A DNA stretch of 53,340 nucleotides from Myxococcota bacterium. GTDB taxonomy: Bacteria; Myxococcota_A; Polyangia; Polyangiales; Polyangiaceae. Positions 19,191-28,254 of this stretch are shown piece after piece. The stretch spans positions 1-53,340 of the forward strand of contig CAUJFL010000425.1 in the NCBI GenBank assembly GCA_963169165.1, in the 5' to 3' direction. The notes below the pieces were generated by a model. That model had not been told where the DNA came from, did not search any database, and worked only from the letters and a program-made list of their open reading frames with translations. The position numbers were made by a program, and so were the translations under genes. Position 1 is the stretch's first letter. Every line of letters begins with the position of its first letter.

Positions 19191-20453
19191 ATGGACGCGA
19201 TACGAGTCCGGGGCGGCAAGCGCCTCGTCGGCACCATCCCGGTCAGCGGCGCGAAGAACGCCGCGCTGCCGATCCTCTGCGCGACCCTGCTCTCCGACGG
19301 CGAGAGCACGCTGCGCAACGTGCCCGCGCTCCGCGACATCGACACGACCGCCGCGCTGCTCGAGTTCATGGGCCGCAAGGTGTCGTGCGCGCCGCCGGTG
19401 GTCACGGTGGGCTCGCGCGGCCCTGTGCGGCCCGAGGCCCCGTACGAGTTCGTGAAGCAGATGCGCGCGAGCGTGCTCGTGCTCGGACCGCTGCTCGCTC
19501 GCTACGGCAAGGTGCGGGTCTCGTTGCCGGGCGGCTGTCAGATCGGCACGCGCCCCGTCGATCAGCACCTGAAGGGGCTCGAGGCGCTCGGCGCGACGAT
19601 CCAGCTGTCGCACGGCTACATCCACGCCGAGTGCGGGCGGCTGAAGGGCGCCGAGATCGTCTTCGACATGCCCACCGTCACCGGCACCGAGAACTTGATG
19701 ATGGCGGCGGCGCTCGCGAAGGGTCGCACGACGCTCGTCAACTGCGCCGAGGAGCCCGAGGTCGAGGAGCTCGGTCGCGTCCTCAACAAGATGGGCGCGC
19801 GGGTCGAGGGCGCCGGCACGCACGTGATGCACATCGAGGGCCGCGACGAGCTCGATCCGTTCGATCACGCGGTGATCCCCGACCGAATCGAGGCCGGGAC
19901 GTACATGGTCGCGGCGGCGATGACCCGCGGCGACGTGCTCGTCGACGGCGCGCCGCTCGAGCACCTCGAGGCGCTGGTCGCCAAGCTGAAGCAGGCCGGC
20001 GTCGAGGTCTCGCGCGAGGAGGGCGGCGTGCGCGTGCGGGTGACCGACGAGCTCCGCGGGGTCGACGTGACGACGGCGCCCCACCCGGGCTTCCCGACCG
20101 ACATGCAGGCGCAGCTGATGACGCTGATGACCCTCGCGAAGGGCAAGAGCGTGATCACCGAGACGATCTTCGAGAACCGCTTCATGCACGTCCCCGAGCT
20201 CGTCCGGATGGGCGCGAGCATCGACGTGCACGGGCACACCGCGGTCGTCACCGGCGTCGACTCGCTCGAGGGCGCGAGCGTGATGGCGACCGATCTGCGC
20301 GCCAGCGCGTCGCTGGTGGTCGCGGGCCTCGTCGCGAGCGGCGAGACCGAGGTGCGCCGCGTCTACCACCTCGACCGAGGCTACGAGCGCATGGAGGCCA
20401 AGCTCTCGCGCGTGGGCGCCGACATCGAGCGCGTGCGCGGCGCCGAGGGCTGA
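19191..20453 (+). CDS. murA: UDP-N-acetylglucosamine 1-carboxyvinyltransferase
   Basis: MurA hallmarks: [43 protein letters not shown] (fosfomycin-target Cys present), [23 protein letters not shown]. Confidence 0.96.
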   Translation: MDAIRVRGGKRLVGTIPVSGAKNAALPILCATLLSDGESTLRNVPALRDIDTTAALLEFMGRKVSCAPPVVTVGSRGPVRPEAPYEFVKQMRASVLVLGPLLARYGKVRVSLPGGCQIGTRPVDQHLKGLEALGATIQLSHGYIHAECGRLKGAEIVFDMPTVTGTENLMMAAALAKGRTTLVNCAEEPEVEELGRVLNKMGARVEGAGTHVMHIEGRDELDPFDHAVIPDRIEAGTYMVAAAMTRGDVLVDGAPLEHLEALVAKLKQAGVEVSREEGGVRVRVTDELRGVDVTTAPHPGFPTDMQAQLMTLMTLAKGKSVITETIFENRFMHVPELVRMGASIDVHGHTAVVTGVDSLEGASVMATDLRASASLVVAGLVASGETEVRRVYHLDRGYERMEAKLSRVGADIERVRGAEG

Positions 20454-21068
20454 GTGCTCACCGTCGCCGTCCCGAAGGGTCGCATCCTCGCGAAGCTCGG
20501 CGCCGTGCTGACGCGCGCGGGGCTCGACGCGTCGCCGCTCGAGAAGGACGACCGCAAGCTCGAGCGCGCGACCGTCGACGGCCGGGTGCGCTACCTGTTC
20601 CTGAAGCCCGACGACGTGCCGACCTACGTCGAGTACGGCGCGGCGGATCTGGGCTTCTCGGGGCGCGACGTGCTCGACGAGCGCGGCTACGATCTCTACC
20701 GGCCGCTCGATCTCGGCGTCGGCCGCTGCCGCATGGTCGTCGCGCGCCCCGACGGCGATCGCACGATCCCGGAGGTGCCGCGCGTCGCGACCAAGTTCGC
20801 CAAGATCGCCGAGCGCCACTTCGCGCAGAGGGGTGTGCAGACCGAGATCGTCTATGTCGGTGGCTCCGTCGAGCTCGCGCCGCTGGTCGGCCTCGCCGAC
20901 CTGATCGTCGATCTGGTCGAGAGCGGCGCGACGCTGCGCGAGAACCACCTCCACGAGGTCGAGACCGTGCTCGAGGTGGGCACGCTGCTCGTCGCGAACC
21001 GCGCCGCCTACAAGCTGAAGGCGGCCGAGATCGGTCCTTACGTCGACGCGCTCAGGCGCGTGACCTGA
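20454..21068 (+). CDS. hisG: ATP phosphoribosyltransferase (short form)
   Basis: LTVAVPKGRILAKLGAVL, GAADLGFSGRDVL, ADLIVDLVESGATLRENHL; GTG start immediately after murA TGA. Confidence 0.93.
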   Translation: MLTVAVPKGRILAKLGAVLTRAGLDASPLEKDDRKLERATVDGRVRYLFLKPDDVPTYVEYGAADLGFSGRDVLDERGYDLYRPLDLGVGRCRMVVARPDGDRTIPEVPRVATKFAKIAERHFAQRGVQTEIVYVGGSVELAPLVGLADLIVDLVESGATLRENHLHEVETVLEVGTLLVANRAAYKLKAAEIGPYVDALRRVT

Positions 21069-21192
21069 GCCGCGCGGGCGACCTGTCGGCGCGCTCGTCG
21101 GAGGATCGAGGCGGTGAACGCCGCCGCGATCTCGCTGCTCATCGCGCTCGTGGTGAGGGTCCGTCGAGCGGCGCGTCGTGGTGACCCCGTCG

Positions 21193-23673
21193 TCAGGCGC
21201 GCCCCGCGTGGACCTCACCGCTCGATCCGTCGACGATGACCCAGTCGCCGTCGCGCAGCGTCGTCGTGCCCGTACCCGTGCCCAGCACCGCCGGGATCCC
21301 GTACTCGCGGGCGACGATCGCGGCGTGCGACAGCGGCCCGCCCGTGTCAGCGACGACCGCGGCGGCGAGCCCGAACAGCGGCGTCCAAGTCGGATCGGTG
21401 TGCGGACAGACCAGCACGTCTCCCGCGCCGAGCGACGGGAACTCCCCGATCGAGCGAAGGATGCGCACAGGTCCCTCGGCGAGCCCGGGGCTCCCGGCGG
21501 CGCCCGCGACGACCGCGCCACCTCGGCGCGACGGAGGTCGTCGCTGGGCGCGCCAGGTGCTCACGGCCAGCTCGCGACGAGCGCGGCGTCGCGCCACGAC
21601 CTGCCGCAGGTCCGCGCTGTCTCCGTCGAGCGCCGCGATGAGCTCGTCCACCCGCGCGTACGCCGCGTGGCTCGGGGCGCCCAGCGCGCCGCGCGTCGTG
21701 AGCCGTATGGCCAGCTCATCGACCGCGCCACGCGCGGCGGCGAACGCCTCTTCGATCGCGTACAGCGACGCCTCACGCGCCACGTGCGCGCGGCGGTACG
21801 CGGAGAGCGTTCGGTCGAACGTCCCTCGCAGCGCAGCCGGGAGCCGCTCGCGCACGCGCGCGCGAAGCTCGACGTGCCGCGCGGCCGCGGCCTCCGCGCG
21901 CCGTCCGGCCGCGCCGCGCTCGCCCGTGCGCACCATCACCGCGAGCGCCGCGTGGAGCGGCCCTCGATCCTCGCGCCATGACCGCGTCGAGAACGGGACG
22001 TACGCCCCCGCGGCGCGCGCGCCGTGCTCCGCGAGCAGCTCGTCGACGAGGTGCGCCACGTCCGGCCCGCCGGGCGCCGTCGCGAGCGCGTCGCGCACCT
22101 CGTCGGGCGCGGTCGACAGGTACAGCTCGAGGACGGCGGGCCGATCCAGGATCGCGTCCGCCACCCGCTGCAGCGCGAGCTCGATCTCGAGCGTTCGGTA
22201 GGACAGCCCTCCCAGCCAACCGGTGGGCTGGACCGGCAGGCGCGCCAGCCTCGACAGCGCGCCGAGCCACGCGCCGCGCAGGCTCATCGGCGCGATCACG
22301 TCGGTGAAGCGAACGCGCCCGGTCAACGCCGCGAGGTCCAGCGCGCCGCGCAACTGCACCGCGAGCGCGGCGTCGTCGAGCGCGCGCGGCTCGCGCGAGA
22401 GGATCTCGGCGCGCGGGGCCGCGACGGCCTCGAGCCACGCGTCGGGATCGCGAGCCCACGCGGCCTTCAGCGTCGCCGGCAGCGCGAGCAGCCGCGAGGT
22501 CGGGCGCGTCGGTGGCGGCAGGACCCGGGTGACGCCGTCCGCGTCCATGCAGAGCACCTCGCGCGCGTGCGGCAGCGCGAGGCCCGCCGCGCGCAGCATC
22601 TCCTGAAGCGCCTCGTAGCCCTCGACGACCGGCGCCTCGTCGATCGGCAGCGGCGCCGTGGGGTAGTGTTCGAGGATGTCGTCGAGCACGCGGCGCTGCG
22701 CTCGGGAGAGGCGCGCCGCCGGCTGCGCGCGGGTCGTGATCGGGCGGGACTGGAGCAAGAACAGCTCGGTCCCCGTCCACGCGAACTCGAGATCCTGAGG
22801 CGCGCCGTACAAGGCCTCCACGCGCTCACCCAGCGAGACGAGCGCGCGCAGGGCCGGGGCGTCCAGGCACGCGCGCGCGCGGAGCGCCTCGGGGACCGGC
22901 TCGGTGACCGTCCCCCCGCCCGCGCGCGCGACGATCCGCGTCTCCTTGGAGCCAACGCGCAGCTCGCGCACGAGCGCGCCCGCGCGGCCGAGTCGCCAGG
23001 AGTCGGGCGTCACGACGCCGCTGACGACGCTCTCGCCGAGCCCCCACGACGCGTTGAGCAGCAGCTCATCCGCGCGCCCGCCCACGGGATCGCGCGTGAA
23101 GAGCACCCCGGCCACCAGGGGCTCGACCATCTCCTGCACCACGACGGCCAGCGCGACCTCGGCGTGATCGAACCCCTGTCGCGCGCGGTAGGAGATCGAG
23201 CGCGCGGTCCACAGCGACGCCCAGCACCGGCGGACGGCCTCGCAGATCGCGTCTGCGCCGAGGACTCCCAGGAAGGTCTCCTGCTGTCCGGCGAAGCTCG
23301 CGTCAGGGAGGTCCTCGGCCGTCGCCGACGACCGCACGGCCACCTGCCCGATCCCGTCCACCCGCGCGCGCAGCGGCACCTCGAGCGCGCCGAGCGGCAC
23401 GCGGAGGAAGACCTCGCGGATCATGGCCGCCGCGGCCTCGCACGCGTCCGCCTCTCCGCTCGCCACTCCGCGCGCGGAGAGCGCCGCCTCGATCGCCGGC
23501 CAGGCGTCGGCCGCGGCCACCGCGGCCCGGTACGCCGCTGCCTCGATGACGAACCCACCGGGGAGCGGGACGCCCGCGCGCAGCAGCTCGCCCAGGCTCG
23601 CGCCCTTGCCGCCCACCCGGCCCACGTCACCGCGTCCCACCTGATCGAGCTCGATGATCATTGCATGCACCAT
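21193..23673 (-). CDS. PEP-utilising/PPDK-like enzyme, rifampicin phosphotransferase-like domain order
   Basis: N-terminal ATP-binding domain (VGGKGASLGELLRAGVPLPGGFV, AVRSSATAEDLPDASFAGQQETFL, LLQSRPITT) and C-terminal swivelling His domain (TGGPLSHAAIVAREYGIPAVLGTG), no PPSA-type C-terminal PEP barrel. Alternative start at 23661. Confidence 0.75.
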   Translation of the reverse strand: MVHAMIIELDQVGRGDVGRVGGKGASLGELLRAGVPLPGGFVIEAAAYRAAVAAADAWPAIEAALSARGVASGEADACEAAAAMIREVFLRVPLGALEVPLRARVDGIGQVAVRSSATAEDLPDASFAGQQETFLGVLGADAICEAVRRCWASLWTARSISYRARQGFDHAEVALAVVVQEMVEPLVAGVLFTRDPVGGRADELLLNASWGLGESVVSGVVTPDSWRLGRAGALVRELRVGSKETRIVARAGGGTVTEPVPEALRARACLDAPALRALVSLGERVEALYGAPQDLEFAWTGTELFLLQSRPITTRAQPAARLSRAQRRVLDDILEHYPTAPLPIDEAPVVEGYEALQEMLRAAGLALPHAREVLCMDADGVTRVLPPPTRPTSRLLALPATLKAAWARDPDAWLEAVAAPRAEILSREPRALDDAALAVQLRGALDLAALTGRVRFTDVIAPMSLRGAWLGALSRLARLPVQPTGWLGGLSYRTLEIELALQRVADAILDRPAVLELYLSTAPDEVRDALATAPGGPDVAHLVDELLAEHGARAAGAYVPFSTRSWREDRGPLHAALAVMVRTGERGAAGRRAEAAAARHVELRARVRERLPAALRGTFDRTLSAYRRAHVAREASLYAIEEAFAAARGAVDELAIRLTTRGALGAPSHAAYARVDELIAALDGDSADLRQVVARRRARRELAVSTWRAQRRPPSRRGGAVVAGAAGSPGLAEGPVRILRSIGEFPSLGAGDVLVCPHTDPTWTPLFGLAAAVVADTGGPLSHAAIVAREYGIPAVLGTGTGTTTLRDGDWVIVDGSSGEVHAGRA

Positions 23674-23704
23674 GATTTCATGTCACTATACGTGCAATGA
23701 AATC
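23674..23704. promoter_or_regulatory. Candidate TetR operator: perfect 8-bp inverted repeat GATTTCAT-N15-ATGAAATC
   Basis: Arms 23674-23681 and 23697-23704; the right arm covers the TetR ATG. A second pair TGCAC (23666-23670)/GTGCA (23692-23696) interleaves. Confidence 0.5.
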
Positions 23705-24344
23705 CAGACGCAAGTCGAGGCGTGGTTACGAGAGCGCGCTCCGGCAGCGCCAGGAGGAGGAGACGAGGGCGCTGATCCTCCAGGCGTTCGGGGAGCAGGT
23801 CCGCGCGTCTCGCGCGGGCGAGTTCTCGCTCCCCGAGGTCGCGGCGCGGGCCGGGGTCTCCGTGCGCACGCTGTACCGTCACTTTGGCAGCCGTGAGGGC
23901 CTGTTGGACGCGCTGCAAGCGCACGCCGCGGCGCAGGTCACGCCGTCGCTCCCCACCTCTGTCGACGAGCTGCTCGGGCTCGCGCCGACGCTGTTCGCGA
24001 CGTTCGACGCCCACGCGCCGTGGGTCGAGGCCATGGTGCGGTCGGGCCCGGTGTCCGAGCTGCGGGCCGCGGGGAAGCCCCGGCGCGTCGCCTTGTTTCG
24101 CGCGCTCACGGCGCCGCTGGTCGAGGGGCTGCCGCAGGGCGACGCCGCCGCCGTGCAGGCGCTCATCAAGCACCTCGTCAGCGCCGAGACCTGGCTCGTG
24201 CTGCGCCGTGACTTCGGCGTCGACGGACCCACCGCGGGCCGCGCGGTGGCGCGCGCGCTCCGCGCCCTCGTCGCGCAGCTGGCCGAGGAGCACCGGGCCA
24301 CGTCACCCTCGCGCCGCGCGCGCCGGAAGGTGGCAGCAGACTGA
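23697..24344 (+). CDS. TetR/AcrR family transcriptional regulator
   Basis: SLPEVAARAGVSVRTLYRHFGSREGLLDALQAHAA HTH; divergent from the Rph-like gene. Confidence 0.88.
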   Translation: MKSRRKSRRGYESALRQRQEEETRALILQAFGEQVRASRAGEFSLPEVAARAGVSVRTLYRHFGSREGLLDALQAHAAAQVTPSLPTSVDELLGLAPTLFATFDAHAPWVEAMVRSGPVSELRAAGKPRRVALFRALTAPLVEGLPQGDAAAVQALIKHLVSAETWLVLRRDFGVDGPTAGRAVARALRALVAQLAEEHRATSPSRRARRKVAAD

Positions 24345-24393
24345 CATCCATCCATGCCCGCGCCGGCCGCACCCGTGGCAAACTTCGGAGACC

Positions 24394-26358
24394 ATGTCGC
24401 AACGCCTGGTCCGAGCCGTCGCCGCGCTCCCCGCCTTGCTGCTCGTCCAGGCGTGCGGCGCGGCGGACGATCCCGCCCGGGAGCTCGAGCAGCCGCCGAC
24501 CGCCGAGCGCTCCTCGGCGCTGGTCGCCTACGACTGCGGCGAATCGATGGACACCGGGTACAGCAACGGCAAGCCCTTCGCCATCACCGTGGTCACGGTC
24601 GACGGCGAGCCCGTCGAGGTGCAGACGGCCAACGCCTTCTTGACGATGGCGAAGGCCGCCGAGGGCGCCGGCGTCGACCTGCGCCTCAACAGCGGGTTTC
24701 GCACGATGGCCGAGCAACAGTATCTCTACGGTTGCTACATCAATTGCAACTGCAACAGCTGCAACCTCGCCGCGGAGCCTGGCTACAGCAACCACCAGAG
24801 CGGTCACGCGCTCGACATCGACACGAGCGGCGGCGCGGCCGCGTGGCTGTTCGCGAACGCGTCCAAGTTCGGCTTCGCCAACACCGTCCCGAGCGAGAGC
24901 TGGCACTGGGAGTGGTGGGGCGGAGGCTCGCCCCAACCCTACTGCGGGGCGCCGCCGCCGTGCGACCGCTCGGCCGGTGGGCTCACCTTCAGCTGCGACG
25001 GACCGCAGGCGGGCATGGAGTGCGTCAAGGTCGACGAGCCCGGGGATCCCGACTCGTGGGCCGACAACCACCTCTGCGGCCCCGCGGGGCTGGGGATGAA
25101 GTGGTCGTTCGCCGGCCCCCTCGCGGGGATGGACTGCACCCTGGTCGCCGAGGGGGCCGAGCCGCACGCCGCCGCCTGGGCCGACAACCACGTCTGCCTG
25201 CCGCCGCAGAGCCCGATCATCCTCTCCTGGTCGAGCGCGGGGCCGGTCGCCGGGCAGGCCTGCGTACAGTGGAACGAGCCCGCCGATCCCAACTCATGGG
25301 CTGACAACTACCTCTGCGTCGCCCCGCGCACGGCGTTCTCGAGCGGGCCGTTCACCTTCAGCGGCGCGGGGCCGGTCGCCGGCCTGACCTGCGAGAGCGT
25401 CGACGAGCCCGGCGATCCCGACACGTGGGCCGACAACTACCTCTGCAGCAGGGGCGATTTCGGGCTGCGCTGGTCGCACGCCGGCCCCGTGCCCGGGATG
25501 ACTTGCACCAACATCTACGAGCAGGCCGAGCAGGAGCCCGCGGTGTGGGCTGACAACTTTCTCTGCGCGCCCGACCAGACGCCGTGGACCTTCGCCTGGT
25601 CGACCGCGGGGCCGCTGGCCGGCAAGACCTGCGTCAGGTGGTACGAGGCCGCCGATCTCGCGGGCTCGTTCGGTGACAACTGGCTCTGCTACGAGCCAGT
25701 GCGCGACTTCTCGGCCGGAGGGTTCAGCTTCAGCGGAGACGGCCCCGAGCCGGGCGAGTCGTGCGTCAACGTCGCCGAACCCGACGATCCCGACTCCTGG
25801 GCTGACAACCACTTCTGCAGCGCCCAGCCGATCGGGATGAAGTGGTCGTCGAGCGGGCCCGTCGACGGCATGCGGTGCACGCCCGTGACCGAGCCAGCCG
25901 AAGCGGACGCGAAGGCCTGGGCCGACGACCACCTGTGTGTCCCGCCCGACGCGCCCTGGTCGTTCACGTGGAGCTCGGCGGGACCGCTGCCGGGCAAGTC
26001 CTGCGTGCGGTGGTTCGAGCACGCGGAGCCTGGCGTCACGTGGAGTGACAACTGGATGTGCGCCGAGCCCGCCCCGTCGAAGCCCGGCGGCGCCGCCGGG
26101 AGCGCTGGCTCGGCGGGCGCGGGCGCGGGGGGCGCCAAGGGGGGAGCGGGGGGCGCGGGCGCCGGGCACGCGCGGTCGGGCGCGCCGGGCGCGGGCGCCA
26201 CCGGAGGCAAGACGAACACGGTGATGAGCACGGAGCAGAGCGAGTCATCCGCCGCGTGCGGGGTGACCGCGCCGACCGGGCGATGGCGAGCTTGGCCGCT
26301 GATGGCGCTGGCTGGCGCGGTCGGCGCGGCGCGGCGCCGTCGAGCCCGCGGGCGGTGA
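24394..26358 (+). CDS. VanY-like D-alanyl-D-alanine carboxypeptidase lipoprotein with nine Cys-pair modules and MYXO-CTERM-like tail
   Basis: Lipobox LLLVQACG; M15 motif SGHALDID ... SWHWEWW; repeats of GPxxGxxC...WADNxLC; tail [35 protein letters not shown]. Confidence 0.85.
   Translation: MSQRLVRAVAALPALLLVQACGAADDPARELEQPPTAERSSALVAYDCGESMDTGYSNGKPFAITVVTVDGEPVEVQTANAFLTMAKAAEGAGVDLRLNSGFRTMAEQQYLYGCYINCNCNSCNLAAEPGYSNHQSGHALDIDTSGGAAAWLFANASKFGFANTVPSESWHWEWWGGGSPQPYCGAPPPCDRSAGGLTFSCDGPQAGMECVKVDEPGDPDSWADNHLCGPAGLGMKWSFAGPLAGMDCTLVAEGAEPHAAAWADNHVCLPPQSPIILSWSSAGPVAGQACVQWNEPADPNSWADNYLCVAPRTAFSSGPFTFSGAGPVAGLTCESVDEPGDPDTWADNYLCSRGDFGLRWSHAGPVPGMTCTNIYEQAEQEPAVWADNFLCAPDQTPWTFAWSTAGPLAGKTCVRWYEAADLAGSFGDNWLCYEPVRDFSAGGFSFSGDGPEPGESCVNVAEPDDPDSWADNHFCSAQPIGMKWSSSGPVDGMRCTPVTEPAEADAKAWADDHLCVPPDAPWSFTWSSAGPLPGKSCVRWFEHAEPGVTWSDNWMCAEPAPSKPGGAAGSAGSAGAGAGGAKGGAGGAGAGHARSGAPGAGATGGKTNTVMSTEQSESSAACGVTAPTGRWRAWPLMALAGAVGAARRRRARGR
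24964..26070 (+). repeat. Nine ~40-aa coding repeats in three-module periods (ABC)x3
   Basis: A: VDEPGDPDSWADNHLC / VDEPGDPDTWADNYLC / VAEPDDPDSWADNHFC; B: GLGMKW.. / FGLRW.. / IGMKW.. with GMxCT; C: CVQWNEPAD / CVRWYEAAD / CVRWFEHAE. Confidence 0.85.
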
Positions 26359-26401
26359 GCGGCGGCAGAGCGTCGCACCGGCGACGTCGTGCCCATAGGG
26401 T

Positions 26402-27604
26402 TCACGCCACCCCGCGCAGCGCCCACTCGAACCCCTGACGCACCTCCGCGAGGCCATAGCCGTTGCGCAGCATGACGAAGCGCGCGCCGCCCGCCCTCGC
26501 CGCTACCTGCAACGCCCGGGTCTCCTTGTGGCTCGCGAACCTCGTCGCGAGCACGAAGTCGAAGTTGCCCCCTTTGATGCGCTGGCAGAGGCTCTGAACG
26601 GCTCGTGGCTTGCCGGCCTCGACCCAATCGAGTGACACCAGCCGAAACGATGTCTCGAGCGCGGCGCGGCGCTCCTCTCGCAACGCCCCGCCGAAGATCA
26701 CGGCGCGCTGCCCCGCCACGCGGCCCCAGAACCGCCAGTCATCCCCGGGGCCGTCATCCTCCACGTCCGCGTCGACGTGCGGCGGCTCGACGACGTTCGC
26801 CCGAGGCTCCGTCGTCTTCAGACGACGCTCCGACTCCGCGCTGCGAGGGTCGAGTTCGTCGGCCAGCCTGGTGGCCTGGGCAAGCCAAGACCCCTCATCG
26901 GGCGAGTGCGCCCGCGCGAGGCCGTTGACCGTGCCGGGGCGTCGCGACGAGGAGTACGCGGCGAGAAGCGCGAAGACCCTCCCGGTCTCGCCGCGGCCCG
27001 CCTGGTCGTCGATGGCGCGCATCCACGCCGTCAGGTAGGCGAGCCAGCGGCGTCGACCCGAGTCGCCCATGCGATCCCAGCGTTTCCAGTTGTCAGCCTG
27101 GCATCCTTCCAGCAGGCGGGCCGCGTCTTCTTGCGGGGCGTTCGACGGACGCCCGACGTGCTGCAGCAGCGTCCGCAGGTAGGGCACGTCGTCCTGACGA
27201 GGCGCCGTCTCCTCTGCGGATCGACGCTGGAGCAGCCTGATTTGCCTGCTCAGCTCGTCCTGGGTCAGCGGCACCCCCACATCGTTCGCCCGCGCGGGCG
27301 GCCGCAGGTCGCCGTCCTCCACGAGCGTCGCGCGCGCGGGCGGCCCGTCGAGGGGCGCCGCGGCCGCCTCCTCTGCCTCGAGCGACAGGTCCTCTGACTG
27401 CGGAGCGTGCTGTTGGCTCGAGATGCTCGGGATGGGGCTCGAGGGTTCGACGCTCGCGGGCGCCGTGGCGCGCGGATCGGTCGTGGAGGCGTCGACGTTC
27501 GCGCCCCACGCGCGCCGCGCGCGGGAGAGACGGGCGAGCAGGCCACCGGAGAGAGCGTGGAGGAGGTGACGGAGAGTCGGCACGCAGTCCAGACGCCTGC
27601 ACAC
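26402..27604 (-). CDS. Hypothetical protein with DUF2325-like C-terminal domain
   Basis: C-terminal QRAVIFGGALREERRAALETSFRLVSLDWVEAGKPRAVQSLCQRIKGGNFDFVLATRFASHKETRALQVAARAGGARFVML resembles DUF2325. Start (GTG 27604) uncertain. Confidence 0.6.
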   Translation of the reverse strand: MCRRLDCVPTLRHLLHALSGGLLARLSRARRAWGANVDASTTDPRATAPASVEPSSPIPSISSQQHAPQSEDLSLEAEEAAAAPLDGPPARATLVEDGDLRPPARANDVGVPLTQDELSRQIRLLQRRSAEETAPRQDDVPYLRTLLQHVGRPSNAPQEDAARLLEGCQADNWKRWDRMGDSGRRRWLAYLTAWMRAIDDQAGRGETGRVFALLAAYSSSRRPGTVNGLARAHSPDEGSWLAQATRLADELDPRSAESERRLKTTEPRANVVEPPHVDADVEDDGPGDDWRFWGRVAGQRAVIFGGALREERRAALETSFRLVSLDWVEAGKPRAVQSLCQRIKGGNFDFVLATRFASHKETRALQVAARAGGARFVMLRNGYGLAEVRQGFEWALRGVA

Positions 27605-27759
27605 GCGCGCATCTGACAGCTAGTACCGCGCGAGCTCGGCCGCCGACCGGACCTGCTCCACCCGCGCGACGGACAATTCGTCGCCGCAAATTGGGCACCG
27701 AGGTGGCCCCCGTGCGAATCATTCGGTGCGGGCCAGGCCCCGCGCGGAGGCGAGTCATC

Positions 27760-28254
27760 ATGGCTACTTTCATCGGGAGTTGGGCGAGGCGCATGCTCTT
27801 CGGGGCGATCGCCGGCGGCGCGTTGAGTCTGGCGATGCCCAACGTGGCCCACGCGAAGGCGGACGACAGCAAGACCGAGAGCCACGAGAAGGCTCCGAAG
27901 AAGGCCGACAAGGCGAAGAAGGCGACCAAGAAGAAGGGCCACGCCAGCGGCAAGAAGTCCGCGTCTCACAAGAAGACGGACAAGAAGGCCGACAAGAAGC
28001 CCGCCGCCAAGGACGAGCCCAAGCAGGACGATAAATCGGACGACGACAAGTCCGAGCCGAAGAAGACCCCGGCGCTGTCGAAGGGCGCGAGCACCGCCGG
28101 TGACTTCGACGACGACAAGGAAGACAAGGCCGAGAAGGCCGAGAAGAAGCCCGCCGAGAAGAAGGCGAAGAAGACCGCGAAGAGCGGCCACGCCAAGGAC
28201 TCGAAGGGCAAGAAGCACGCTGCAAAAAAAAAGAGTGTCACCAAGACCCAGTAG
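27760..28254 (+). CDS. Exported lysine-rich protein; probable N-terminal part of the DUF882/M15 protein in the -1 frame
   Basis: Signal peptide MATFIGSWARRMLFGAIAGGALSLAMPNVAHA then Lys/Asp/Ala-rich tract; stop TAG 28252-28254 shortly after an A9 tract. Confidence 0.7.
   Translation: MATFIGSWARRMLFGAIAGGALSLAMPNVAHAKADDSKTESHEKAPKKADKAKKATKKKGHASGKKSASHKKTDKKADKKPAAKDEPKQDDKSDDDKSEPKKTPALSKGASTAGDFDDDKEDKAEKAEKKPAEKKAKKTAKSGHAKDSKGKKHAAKKKSVTKTQ

Noticed and set aside
19176-21521. 781-aa minus-strand ORF
   Set aside because: Antisense to murA-hisG; His/Arg/Asp-rich without domain signal.
27715-27725. CGAATCATTCG palindrome upstream of the Lys-rich gene
   Set aside because: Short 5-bp arms; expected by chance at this scale without comparative support.
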